From positions 1-64,000 of the forward strand of contig NZ_VOGO01000015.1 of the NCBI RefSeq assembly GCF_007923355.1: a DNA stretch of 64,000 bases. The letters are read 5' to 3'. Positions 45,622 to 53,818 of the stretch are shown here, one piece after another. Positions within the stretch are counted from its first letter, which is position 1; each line of letters opens with the position of its first letter. Source of the DNA: Falsiphaeobacter marinintestinus (GTDB lineage Bacteria; Pseudomonadota; Alphaproteobacteria; Rhodobacterales; Rhodobacteraceae). Under the pieces are notes generated by a model. The model was not told the origin of the DNA and made no database searches. It saw nothing but the letters and a program-made list of their open reading frames with translations. The position numbers were made by a program, and so were the translations under genes.

Positions 45622-46952
45622 GGGATCGTCACCGTTTCAAGAACCGGCGGTTCCGCCATCCGGTCGATCACCGGGCTGTCAATGCCGTCGATGCGCAGCC
45701 GGACAGGCACTGCATCGCCCGAAGAAAACCCGGCGAATTCAGCCTCGGCCGAACTGACCGGGCTGGCCGGGGATGGGACCAGTTCCATGTCCTGACCGAG
45801 CAGGATCGCAATGCTTTGGCCCGGTTGGATCTGCGGTGCGCAGGTCATCGTGATCGTCGTTCCGCCCGCGCTTGGAGCGGCGACGGCGGTCGCGGCAGGC
45901 GCCAGCGCAATCGGTAGCGCATTCGTCGCCATTTCGCGCCCATCGGCGTTCAGCACATGCAGCGCAACGGAATACGCCCCGATCCGCCATGCGCCCGGAT
46001 CGTTTCCAGTGTTTTCCAGCGGATCACCCGGCGCACGCGGCGGCCCCAAGGGCAACTCGAACACGACCCGGTTGGGCTGGGACGGGGCAAGCGGAGCAAG
46101 CCGAAGGACGCGGCCGGTATCGGTCTCGGTGAAATGAACCGTGGCCGTGCCCCTGTCGAGCGCGGTGCCATTCAGCGCGACCCGCCCGCCAAGCCGCATC
46201 ACCTGCTGGCCATCCAACGGCTCGACCTCTAACAAGGTGGGGACACCTGAGAACAGGTCGGGGAGTACCGTCACACCGGGATCGCGCAGTGTCTCCGAAT
46301 CACGCAACCCGCCGCGGCTGAGCACCGGCAGGGCGGGCCGTGTGGGGATTTCACGTTCGATCAGCACCAGCGAAACGTCATAGGCGACGGTGGTGCGATA
46401 ACTGGTCTGAAGCGCGGTCCAGATACGCGACATGTCATCCATCGACAGGGTACGCGGTGTGATCTTGATCAACTCAAGCTGATCGGCAAGGCGAACGGCA
46501 TCTTCGAACCAGGCGGCCGGTGGGCTGGCGTCGCCGGCCACCGTTGCCGACAATGCATTGCGCACCACGGCGCGGGGGATGATCGCCGTCTCGTGGAACA
46601 GCTGCATTGCATAGCCAAGCAGCATCTCGGCATTCAGTTGATCGCCCGAGATCGAGGTCAGAAGGTAGTGCAGGTCAAGTGCCAGCCGTGGGCACCGGGA
46701 CAAACGGCCACCGGAATCGCGCGTCGGCAGATCGGTGTTTCGCAGCGCCGCGTTTGGCGTGACCCGATGCAGAAAGAGGTTCAGCTGGTTACCTTGCGCT
46801 TCGCCGGCTTCGACCACCACCCGGTCCGGGGGCAGGGCGGTGACCGAGAAATCCGCCCCAAGCATCTGGCTCGCGTCGCCTTCGATCAGCGCGTCGTGGA
46901 TCAGGCTCTTGAGGAGCTGGGTCACGGCCGAGATGGCAAGCACGTTGCTCAT
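45618..46952 (-). CDS. DUF4255 / Pvc16-like tube-sheath terminator
   Basis: The product is 444 residues. Residues 1-185 (MSNVLAISAVTQLLKSLI, LNLFLHRVTPNAALRNTDLP, HYLLTSISGDQLNAEMLLGY) are the DUF4255 domain, equal to the Pvc16/Afp16 N-terminal domain that caps the distal end of tube and sheath. Residues 225-444 are beta-sandwich-like and carry an extra part compared with Afp16 (about 300 residues), perhaps exposed at the top of the particle. It overlaps the ATPase and the proline-rich gene by ATGA. Confidence 0.92.
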   Translation of the reverse strand: MSNVLAISAVTQLLKSLIHDALIEGDASQMLGADFSVTALPPDRVVVEAGEAQGNQLNLFLHRVTPNAALRNTDLPTRDSGGRLSRCPRLALDLHYLLTSISGDQLNAEMLLGYAMQLFHETAIIPRAVVRNALSATVAGDASPPAAWFEDAVRLADQLELIKITPRTLSMDDMSRIWTALQTSYRTTVAYDVSLVLIEREIPTRPALPVLSRGGLRDSETLRDPGVTVLPDLFSGVPTLLEVEPLDGQQVMRLGGRVALNGTALDRGTATVHFTETDTGRVLRLAPLAPSQPNRVVFELPLGPPRAPGDPLENTGNDPGAWRIGAYSVALHVLNADGREMATNALPIALAPAATAVAAPSAGGTTITMTCAPQIQPGQSIAILLGQDMELVPSPASPVSSAEAEFAGFSSGDAVPVRLRIDGIDSPVIDRMAEPPVLETVTIP

Positions 46953-47707
46953 GACGCATCCCCTTTGCCACGCAGGTAGTCCCCAAGCGTTGCGGTGGCG
47001 CGACGCTGTTGGGGGCGCTCGGGCGCGGTGCGGGGTTTGGCCGGTTGGGCGACCACGTGAAGGCGACCGATATGGACGGTGATGTCGGGTGGGGCATGGG
47101 CAGCGGTGTCGGCGCTGGCGCGTCGCCGGGTGGGTCCTGGCATCGCCTGATCAAAATGCACGTCATGGGGGGCGGGTTGCGGGTCTGCCGGGGCCACGGG
47201 TTGAAGCCGTTCGGGTGGCGGGCCGAGTGTCGGGGCGATGGTCCGGCGATGCTGTGGCGGCGGATCGGGAAGCTCGGCTGGTGTGGTCGGCGCATGGTTT
47301 TCACTGGCGGGTGTCGTGTCAGGTGGTGACATCGCCGATTGCGAGTCCCGGCGGATCGCGGTTTCCGGCAAAAGCGGCGATGGCGGTTCCGTGTGCGGCG
47401 CGGGTTCGGGATCAGACGCCAACCGTGGCGACCTGTCAGGCGCGGGGGTCGGGCGGCGGTTTAATGGCCCGGCGTCGGGGGGCGCTGATGTCTGCGGCGT
47501 TGGCATTTCGACTTGCTGGACGGATGTATCGGCGGGCGCTGAAGGCGCTGCTGTAACCGCAGGGTTGGCCATGGTTTCTTCGGTGATGGTCTCAAAGCCG
47601 CCGGTGACACCGCCTGCGCCCGTCTCGAACCGTGCGGGCAGGCGCGGGCGTAGCCCGGCGGCGGAATGTCCGGTCGCCCGGGCCAGGAGGCGGGTGAGCG
47701 CGGTCAT
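46949..47707 (-). CDS. Proline-rich eCIS protein
   Basis: The ATG at 47707 overlaps the stop of the upstream gene by ATGA and gives 252 residues; the longer open frame to 47917 lies inside that gene. Residues 40-200 are rich in Pro, Ala, Thr and Ser and look disordered. The C-terminal DITVHIGRLHVVAQPAK and TLGDYLRGK ends resemble a short motif repeated in similar loci. A flexible linker or assembly factor is possible. It is too short and disordered for a helical tape measure. Confidence 0.75.
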   Translation of the reverse strand: MTALTRLLARATGHSAAGLRPRLPARFETGAGGVTGGFETITEETMANPAVTAAPSAPADTSVQQVEMPTPQTSAPPDAGPLNRRPTPAPDRSPRLASDPEPAPHTEPPSPLLPETAIRRDSQSAMSPPDTTPASENHAPTTPAELPDPPPQHRRTIAPTLGPPPERLQPVAPADPQPAPHDVHFDQAMPGPTRRRASADTAAHAPPDITVHIGRLHVVAQPAKPRTAPERPQQRRATATLGDYLRGKGDAS

Positions 47708-48414
47708 GATCCGTCGCGCGCAAGGCGCAGGTAGATCGACCGCCGCGCGGGCGAGAGGGCCAGGACTTCGGGCTCGCTCCAGCCATAGGCACGGGCAAGT
47801 TCGGCGACTTCGCCAAGCGTCCGAAATGCGGCAGCTTCGACTTCGGACCAGAAATGCGTGGCGATATCGAACGCTTCGCGCCACTTGTTGCCACAGTCCG
47901 GGCAGGACAGCTGGCACAGCGTCTCGGCCGCAGCGGCCTGCGCTTCGATCTCGGCATCCAGCGCTGTGGCTTCAGTCTCGGCAAGGGGGCCGCTGTCGGG
48001 GGCCAGCCGAGCGCGGAGAAACCCCGGCAACGCTGCGGACTCAACACGCTGCGCGGCGGCGAGGTCCCGGCTGGTCAACGGGCGTAGTGTGATATCACGC
48101 TCTCCGATCCTGACGGCGGATCCCTTGGGCGCGGCCAGCGCACCGGCCAGCGCACCGGCCAGCATCGCGGCGTCCAGCGACAACTCAACTTCGACACCGC
48201 ACTCCGGGCAGGTGGCCATGCAGTCGAGCCCCGGACCAAAGGTTGCCGTGCGCAGCTCAAGCAGCCGCCGGTCCCTTTCGGTCAGGGGCAGGTCGGCGGC
48301 GACCTTGCCCTGGCCACCAGCCCACAAAAGGGTCAGGGCCTGATCGAGCGGCCCACAGCGCAGGCCCGCTTCCCAGGCGGCGACAACGGCCTCTGCGCTT
48401 AGTCCACGTTCCAT
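47704..48414 (-). CDS. T4-type baseplate protein with zinc ribbon
   Basis: The product is 236 residues. Cysteine pairs CPEC (C69, C72) and CPDC (C171, C174) likely bind a zinc. The C-terminal GEVAELARAYGWSEPEVLAL and SIYLRLARD match the T4 bacteriophage baseplate hub protein-like family, often found just after the tube gene in eCIS. Its role is probably in baseplate assembly or chaperoning the tube. Confidence 0.8.
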   Translation of the reverse strand: MERGLSAEAVVAAWEAGLRCGPLDQALTLLWAGGQGKVAADLPLTERDRRLLELRTATFGPGLDCMATCPECGVEVELSLDAAMLAGALAGALAAPKGSAVRIGERDITLRPLTSRDLAAAQRVESAALPGFLRARLAPDSGPLAETEATALDAEIEAQAAAAETLCQLSCPDCGNKWREAFDIATHFWSEVEAAAFRTLGEVAELARAYGWSEPEVLALSPARRSIYLRLARDGS

Positions 48415-48437
48415 CCATTTGATCCTTTAGGGCGCGT

Positions 48438-48959
48438 TCAACCGCCCGCGAAGGAGGGCTCTGACGGTTCCACCACTTCGACGTCGCGGACCCAGCCCTC
48501 GTTTTCCAGCTTGATTGTCTGGATCGCGACCGCGTTGGCGTTGGCATCCAGTTCAGGCATGGCTTGGAATTCCGAAACCCAACAACGGAACACCTTGTAG
48601 GCGATCGCCAGTTGACCAGCTTCGTTGTACATCTCGATGATGATGTCCTTGCGGAAATCCTTGAGCGATACTTCGGCGCCAAGACCCGCCTCGACGTTCC
48701 AGACCAGGTTGGCCCAGGCCTCGAAATCGGTATCATGCGTGACCCCGCGTTCCAGCGTGATTGCCTCAAACTTGGAACGGCCAGGTGATTTGCGGCTGGT
48801 GGAACTATCGCCGCCGACCCTGTGTTCGACGACCTCGGTCGAGCGTTTCAATGCGCCGACCTTGCTGATGCCCGCAACATAGCGGCCGTCCCATTTCACC
48901 CGGAACTTGAAGTTCTTGTACGGGTCAAAGCGCTGCGGATTGACACTGAATTCTACCAT
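48438..48959 (-). CDS. eCIS inner tube protein
   Basis: The product is 173 residues. PYKNFKFRVKWDGRYVAGIS and EAITLERGVTHDTDFEAWAN, followed by YKVFRCWVSEFQAMPELD, match the phage tail tube protein/Afp1-5 family. It forms stacked hexameric rings inside the sheath through which cargo is carried. Only this one main tube gene was found, where Afp has two. Confidence 0.92.
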   Translation of the reverse strand: MVEFSVNPQRFDPYKNFKFRVKWDGRYVAGISKVGALKRSTEVVEHRVGGDSSTSRKSPGRSKFEAITLERGVTHDTDFEAWANLVWNVEAGLGAEVSLKDFRKDIIIEMYNEAGQLAIAYKVFRCWVSEFQAMPELDANANAVAIQTIKLENEGWVRDVEVVEPSEPSFAGG

Positions 48960-48977
48960 TTATCGGCCTCCCTTGGC

Positions 48978-51269
48978 TCAGTTCTGGCTCTGCCCGGCGA
49001 GCTGCTGGATCTGAATGACGACGAATTCGGCCGGTTTGAGCGGCGCGAAGCCCACGACGATATTGACGATCCCGAGGTCGATATCGGCCTGGGTCGTGGT
49101 CGAGCTGTCGCAGCGCACCAAATACGCCTCTTGCGGGGTCGCCCCCTGAAAGGCACCCTGCCGGAACAGGTTGTTCATGAAGGATCCGACCGACAGCCTG
49201 ATCTGAGCCCAGAGCGGCTCGTCATTGGGTTCGAACACGACGAACTGCGTGCCGCGATAGAGGCTTTCCTCGATGAACAGCGCCAGCCGTCGCACGGGGA
49301 CGTATTTCCATTCGCTGGCAAGCGCATCGGCGCCCACCATCGTTCGCGCCCCCCAGCTGACCGATCCAAAGACCGGGAAAGTGCGCAGGCAGTTAAGCCC
49401 GAGCGGGTTCAGCACGCCGTTCTCCGGGTCCGACAGCACATAGTCGAGCGAGGTGACGCCGCGCAGCCGCGCCTCGATCCCGGCGGGCGCCTTCCAGACC
49501 CCGCGCGAGGCGTCGGTGCGTGCATAAAGCCCGGCCATCAGCCCGGAATTGGCGAAAGACCGCGGGCGGTTTCCCTGCAGCGGATCAGGCATCGAAACCC
49601 GCGGGAAATAGACCACGGCGTTCTTGTGGCGCAGACCTGAATTGGCCGGATCGTTTATCCACGCCCGGGCTTTTTCGAAATCATTGTCCGAGTCGTCAAT
49701 GTCGATCAGGATCATTGCGCGGCGGTCTTCGGCATAGGTGATCGCATTGGCCAAAACCCCCGCGTCATAGACCTCGGGGAGGTTGATGATGTTGAGGTCG
49801 CGCACATCCTCAAGCGCATAAAGCCCGCTCTTCTGCGCGAGCGATCCCTGGATTTCGGTGTCTGAGGGTACGGTGCCATCGTCACCGCCAACCGCGCCCT
49901 GCTGGAATGCCACCGTCGGTCCGATGCCCATCTGATACCCTGCGACGTTCTCGGCGGCGCCCGATCCCGCGTCCAGCAGCAGGCTTGTGGCGCCAGCACC
50001 CGACAATTGCAGCCGCAGCGAGGCGTCCGGCCCGCCTGCACGCAGCGACAGAGCGCCGTCCACCGTGCCAACCGAGGCAGACGAAATCGCCTCGTGGCTG
50101 GCCCCACGCAAGGCCGTTTCGATCAGGCTGCGGGCCCCGGCAAGGCTGGTGGGCGCGTCGACCACGGGCGCGGCGGTGCGGTTGAGGGTGACGGTTTCCG
50201 TATCTACCGTGGCCCCGGCGGAATCCACCAGTGTAACAGTCATCTGTTCGGGGTCCGCGAAGACCACCGCTGCGAAATCGTCGATCCGCTCGCCCAGTGT
50301 TCCGCTTGCGGCTGGCCGGGTCGGGGACGAGCCGTGAATCTCACGCCCACCAAAGGCCAGACCCAGCTTAAGCAGGGCGGTGGCGCTGCGTATCGATGCC
50401 CGACGGAACCGGACCGAACTATCCCGCGAGGTTGATCCTGATGTCGCGACCAGCGAGCCGCTGTCGATGGTGCAGGCAAACCCCGAAAAGGCGGGGTTTG
50501 CCGGCTCTAGCGCTGGGACGATCGTGTCGATCGCGTTTCGGATCGCATCCAGATCGGCAAGGCCGCCGCCTTGGGCGAACAGGTCGAATTCATAGAATGG
50601 CCCGCCGTCGATCGAAACCGCAAGGCGGCGCGCATCATCATCAAGATCGCCTGCGACCGCGTCGGTCAGCGGCCCTGAACGGGATTCACCCTGGATTGCG
50701 CCCAAAACATTTTCATCGCGCACCGTGATCAGGTTTGAGTCCGCCTCTATGATCGTGGGGGCATAAGTTGCGGCATTGGGGGACATCGAAAGGTTCCGAT
50801 GCGCCTCGGTCCGGGCAGGGACCATCCGGCCGCCACGTTCGACAAACTCGGTCACGGAGAGGTTGAAGCTTTCGTTGGGGTTTGCGGTGTCATAATCCAC
50901 GGTCAGGACCAGCGCGTTGGCCCATGTCCCTTCGCTCGCGGCAATGGCGGTCAGAGTCAGCGCGCCACCTGTCGTTTGCATTGCGATTTCCGCGGGCGCC
51001 GCCCCCGAGGCCACCCGCACGACCCAAGTTGTGGCGCCGCCGTTCAGAAAGAAATGGTTGACCGCATAGCTGAGCGGGCTGTCCAGATGAAGACCGCCGA
51101 ATTGTCGCTCGAAATCGGCGTAACTGAACAATTGCACCGGATCGTTGACCGGCCCGCGGGCAGTATAGCCCACGAAGGCTGCAATCGAGGTGGAAACGCC
51201 CGCGATCGCCCGCGAGCCAGAGGGGACTTCCTGGATATAGACGCCGGGATAGGACAGTGCGACAGCCAT
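48978..51269 (-). CDS. eCIS contractile sheath protein, oversized
   Basis: The product is 763 residues, with AAGGAGC seven bases before the ATG. Residues 1-190 (SYPGVYIQEVPSGSRAIAGV, SIAAFVGYTARGP) and 455-763 (FPVFGSVSWGARTM, VRRLALFIEESLYRGTQFVV, MNNLFRQGAFQG) are the sheath core. Residues about 200-450 are an insertion containing two related modules (215-305 and 343-435), each with a IDGGPF/VTLN start, a LADLDAIRNAID-like helix and a SGSLVATSG-like end. Sheaths of Afp have about 350-450 residues. It is the only sheath gene, and as first gene of the operon it would be made in greatest amount. Confidence 0.93.
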   Translation of the reverse strand: MAVALSYPGVYIQEVPSGSRAIAGVSTSIAAFVGYTARGPVNDPVQLFSYADFERQFGGLHLDSPLSYAVNHFFLNGGATTWVVRVASGAAPAEIAMQTTGGALTLTAIAASEGTWANALVLTVDYDTANPNESFNLSVTEFVERGGRMVPARTEAHRNLSMSPNAATYAPTIIEADSNLITVRDENVLGAIQGESRSGPLTDAVAGDLDDDARRLAVSIDGGPFYEFDLFAQGGGLADLDAIRNAIDTIVPALEPANPAFSGFACTIDSGSLVATSGSTSRDSSVRFRRASIRSATALLKLGLAFGGREIHGSSPTRPAASGTLGERIDDFAAVVFADPEQMTVTLVDSAGATVDTETVTLNRTAAPVVDAPTSLAGARSLIETALRGASHEAISSASVGTVDGALSLRAGGPDASLRLQLSGAGATSLLLDAGSGAAENVAGYQMGIGPTVAFQQGAVGGDDGTVPSDTEIQGSLAQKSGLYALEDVRDLNIINLPEVYDAGVLANAITYAEDRRAMILIDIDDSDNDFEKARAWINDPANSGLRHKNAVVYFPRVSMPDPLQGNRPRSFANSGLMAGLYARTDASRGVWKAPAGIEARLRGVTSLDYVLSDPENGVLNPLGLNCLRTFPVFGSVSWGARTMVGADALASEWKYVPVRRLALFIEESLYRGTQFVVFEPNDEPLWAQIRLSVGSFMNNLFRQGAFQGATPQEAYLVRCDSSTTTQADIDLGIVNIVVGFAPLKPAEFVVIQIQQLAGQSQN

Positions 51270-51866
51270 TGGATGCTCCTTGCATCAAGGACGCGCAGAA
51301 ACTCCGATATACTAGATTCTGGTCGCAAAGGGCAAAGGCGCCCACGCGAGTCCACCGTAAAACGGAACTTGCTGAAACAACGATGACCCGTCTCTGCCAA
51401 AGACGTCGGGACAGCGCCGATACACACGAAAAAGCATTCCCGTATGCGCCAGCGGCATTGCCAGCAACACTTCTAAACACGTCTCGATTTCTATCTAATT
51501 CCAAAACGTTCCGCGAAACCCGGATTCGAGTCAAGGGGAGCACAGGACCGGTTTAGTACAACCATAGCGAGATAAGCGAATAATGGCCGGAAGGGGGGGG
51601 CGAAGCGGGTTTTCGTCGCTATAGCTGGCAATTATCCGCTGATCGTTAGGACAGGTCAGGTCAAGATGCCGTTCCCAAGCGCCGCAAATTGGGAAGAGTC
51701 GCGTTTGGTCTTGGTGCCGTCGTTTCGACCTGCCTGTTGAACCGTAGCTTCCGAGGGTCGGATGTCCCGGAGGTGTCAGAGGACAGTTGCATAGCCCTGC
51801 TGAATGCTGCATTCGACCCTTTCAGGGTGGAAATTCCCTTTCCATCAGGGTCCGTGAGGCAAAATC
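51270..51866. other. Intergenic region driving the eCIS operon
   Basis: About 600 bases between the divergent sheath and FAD genes. No gene is convincing; the open frames are short and lack ribosome sites. A G8 homopolymer lies near 51593. The minus strand has CTAGTATA near 51315 as a weak candidate -10, without a clear -35. The promoter of the eCIS is therefore expected here but was not pinned down. Confidence 0.45.
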
Positions 51867-52925
51867 ATGAACATAGTCGTCGTCGGAGCAGGCCTGTCGG
51901 GACTAACAGTCGCGGCAACGCTTATCGGGGCGGGGGCCAACGTCCAGATTGTCGAAGCCGATACGCAGATTGGCGGTCGCATTCGGGCTGTGCGGGACCC
52001 TGTCAGCAATCGTGTTTTGGCTGATCTAGGTCCGACGTGGGTTTGGCCAAAGTACCAACCTGTGGTTGCGCGGTGGTTAAAGCGGCTTGGCTTGCAGATT
52101 TTTGAACAATTCAACGATGGGGATGCTGTCATCACAGGTTACGGGCCTGTACCGCTGCGCCAGTCTTTGCCCGGACAAGATGGTATTGTGCGCATCGTCG
52201 GTGGACCTTCGGCCTTGATCGACGCTCTTGTCACCCGAATTGGTCATGCAAACATACGAACGTCGGCCCCGGTCAGCGCGATCATCAAGGATGGAGACCA
52301 GAACATTGTCGTTCGTCTTGCCTCGGGCGAGGCCATCCGGGCTGACAAGGTGATCCTTTCGGTTCCAATGCGCGTGGCTGCCACGACCATTCACTTGCCG
52401 TGGGCTCCCAAGGCGCTGCTTGATGCCATGCTGGGCACGCCAACATGGATGGCCACCCAGGCCAAGGCCGTCGTGTTGTACGATCACCCCTTTTGGCGCG
52501 AACAAGGGCTGTCCGGCAGGATTGCCAGCCGCACGGGGCCGTTGGTGGAAGCGCATGATCACACTGGAATTGAGGGGGCGCCGGGCGCGGTTTTCGGCTT
52601 TGTGGGCTGGTCGCCCGAGCAGCGGAGCAATGACCCGCAAGGGCTGAGGCGCGCGATTGTTGATCAGCTTGCGCATTGCTTTGGCACAGCTGCCGCGTCC
52701 CCGCTGGATCTGGTGGTTCAGGACTGGGCGGTGAACCCTCGCATCGCAACTGATCTCGACCTCTCGCAGCCGGCAGATCATCCGACCGTCGGTCCGGGTA
52801 TGTTAAGGCAATCTTATCTCGACGGTCGCCTTCGGTTTGCCGTGTCCGAGGCATCGGATCTGAGCCCCGGCCTTATCGAAGGTGCACTTTCAATCGGCGA
52901 GCGGGCTGCTTCGGACATGCTTTGA
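51867..52925 (+). CDS. FAD-dependent amine oxidase-like protein
   Basis: The product is 352 residues. VVGAGLSGLTVAATL at residues 5-19 and IVEADTQIGGRIR are the FAD-binding Rossmann motif and the GGR segment of the flavin amine oxidase family. A second dinucleotide-contact is at LDGRLRFAVSEAS near the C-terminus. It is about 100 residues shorter than typical monoamine oxidases, missing part of the substrate domain. Probably a cytosolic oxidase of an amine; the substrate is unknown. It stands alone on the plus strand, divergent from the eCIS. Confidence 0.8.
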   Translation: MNIVVVGAGLSGLTVAATLIGAGANVQIVEADTQIGGRIRAVRDPVSNRVLADLGPTWVWPKYQPVVARWLKRLGLQIFEQFNDGDAVITGYGPVPLRQSLPGQDGIVRIVGGPSALIDALVTRIGHANIRTSAPVSAIIKDGDQNIVVRLASGEAIRADKVILSVPMRVAATTIHLPWAPKALLDAMLGTPTWMATQAKAVVLYDHPFWREQGLSGRIASRTGPLVEAHDHTGIEGAPGAVFGFVGWSPEQRSNDPQGLRRAIVDQLAHCFGTAAASPLDLVVQDWAVNPRIATDLDLSQPADHPTVGPGMLRQSYLDGRLRFAVSEASDLSPGLIEGALSIGERAASDML

Positions 52926-53361
52926 TCGGCCACATCTGCGAAACCCGGTTTTGTTGGCAGACGGTGGTTGCATCGCCAAGAGGACGTAAAAATCTCCTGC
53001 GTTCATCTCATGTTTTCATATGAGGATGTCAGTACCGAAACCTGCAGAAAAGCGAATCGATTGGTCTGTTCAGGTGTTTGCCGATCAAACCGAAAGTCGG
53101 GGAAATCCAGCTGCCGAGACGGAAAATCTTCCTGATTTACGCGCCGAATGCCTGGACTTAGGCAAGGCAGGCCCAAGAAGCTTGATTGGTATACCAAGTG
53201 ACGGCACCATAGTGGACTTGGCGTTCCGTTAGCGGAATGTCGGTCAAGAGAACAAGTGGCTTTCCGGCCGATGCGGATACCGGACACAAAGCGGACGGGT
53301 CTCCATTTTGCAGAAAGGCTGTTTTGGTCCTCTTGAGAATTAGCTTGGGAGGAAAGCTGGA
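52926..53361. other. Intergenic region upstream of iorA
   Basis: About 430 bases with no convincing gene. It holds the palindrome at 53186-53197, an imperfect repeat CTCAT-N8-ATGAG near 53010, and the strong ribosome site GGGAGGAAA just before iorA. Confidence 0.45.
53186..53197. promoter_or_regulatory. GntR-like palindrome upstream of iorAB
   Basis: TTGGTATACCAA is a perfect 12-base palindrome whose core TGGT-AT-ACCA fits operators of the GntR family (FadR subgroup). It is about 165 bases before the iorA start. No regulator gene is in the window, so this rests on motif shape alone. Confidence 0.4.
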
Positions 53362-53814
53362 ATGACAAAGCTAAACATTAATGGAACCGACATTGATGTC
53401 GCGGCAGATGGCGACATGCCGCTTCTTTGGGCGGTACGCGACATCGCCGGTATGACCGGAACGAAATATGGCTGTGGGGTCGGACTGTGTGGTGCGTGTA
53501 CTGTCCACGTTGACGGAGTCGCCAAACGGTCGTGCCAGATGACTGTGAAAGAAGCCATGGGAACGTCGGTGACGACGATCGAAGGGCTGGATCAGAATGG
53601 TGAGCATCGTGTTCAGCAGGCGTGGCGTGATTTGAACGTTCCGCAATGTGGTTTCTGTCAATCAGGGCAGATCATGCAGGCCGCTTCACTGCTTGCCGAA
53701 AACCCCAAGCCAACGGATGACGAAATTCTGGAAGCCATGTCAGGCAATGTGTGCCGGTGTGGGTGCTATCAGCGTATCGTTGCCGCCGTTCGGCTGGCCA
53801 GCACAGGGAGCTGA
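53362..53814 (+). CDS. iorA: Isoquinoline 1-oxidoreductase-type [2Fe-2S] subunit
   Basis: The product is 150 residues with GGGAGGAAA before the ATG. The plant-type cluster is bound by C38, C43, C46 and C58 ([16 protein letters not shown]), and the second cluster by CGFCQSG and CRCGC in the C-terminal half. This is the small subunit of molybdenum hydroxylases of the IorAB group. It passes electrons from the molybdenum centre, and the matching large-subunit gene follows five bases after its stop. The real substrate is likely an aldehyde or N-heterocycle. Confidence 0.9.
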   Translation: MTKLNINGTDIDVAADGDMPLLWAVRDIAGMTGTKYGCGVGLCGACTVHVDGVAKRSCQMTVKEAMGTSVTTIEGLDQNGEHRVQQAWRDLNVPQCGFCQSGQIMQAASLLAENPKPTDDEILEAMSGNVCRCGCYQRIVAAVRLASTGS

Positions 53815-53818
53815 AGAC

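Larger units (their letters stand above)
22997..51269 (-). other. Extracellular contractile injection system (eCIS) operon, 21 genes
   Basis: All genes in this 28-kb block are on the minus strand and most overlap by ATGA, so they are probably one operon read from about 51.3 kb. The set contains sheath, tube, Pvc16-like cap, AAA ATPase, baseplate core with spike and PAAR tip, J-type wedges, a fibre candidate and three DUF4157 proteins. DUF4157 and the ATPase are established markers of eCIS as opposed to phages, R-pyocins or type VI secretion. No capsid, terminase, integrase, lysis or TssJLM membrane-complex gene is present. The particle would assemble in the cytosol and either be released or stay with the cell. 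Confidence 0.93.

Noticed and set aside
47708-47917. An extended start for the proline-rich eCIS protein
   Set aside because: The extra residues come from the other frame of the T4-type baseplate gene; the ATGA overlap at 47707 fits the pattern of the operon.
22997-51269. Prophage or type VI secretion interpretation of the contractile cluster
   Set aside because: There are no capsid, portal, terminase, integrase or lysis genes, and no TssB/C pair, TssJLM or ClpV. DUF4157, DUF4255 and the AAA ATPase are eCIS markers.
51588-51600. A G8 homopolymer in the eCIS leader as a phase-variation tract
   Set aside because: It is short, and lies outside any confirmed gene or promoter element. Without strain comparison nothing supports slippage.
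51689-52024. A plus-strand frame of 111 codons overlapping the start of the FAD gene
   Set aside because: It lacks a ribosome site and known domain, and its second half is an out-of-frame shadow of the Rossmann motif.
53648-53818. An upstream start for the molybdopterin subunit inside iorA
   Set aside because: The extra residues overlap iorA in another frame, and the ATG at 53819 gives a proper twin-arginine N-terminus.
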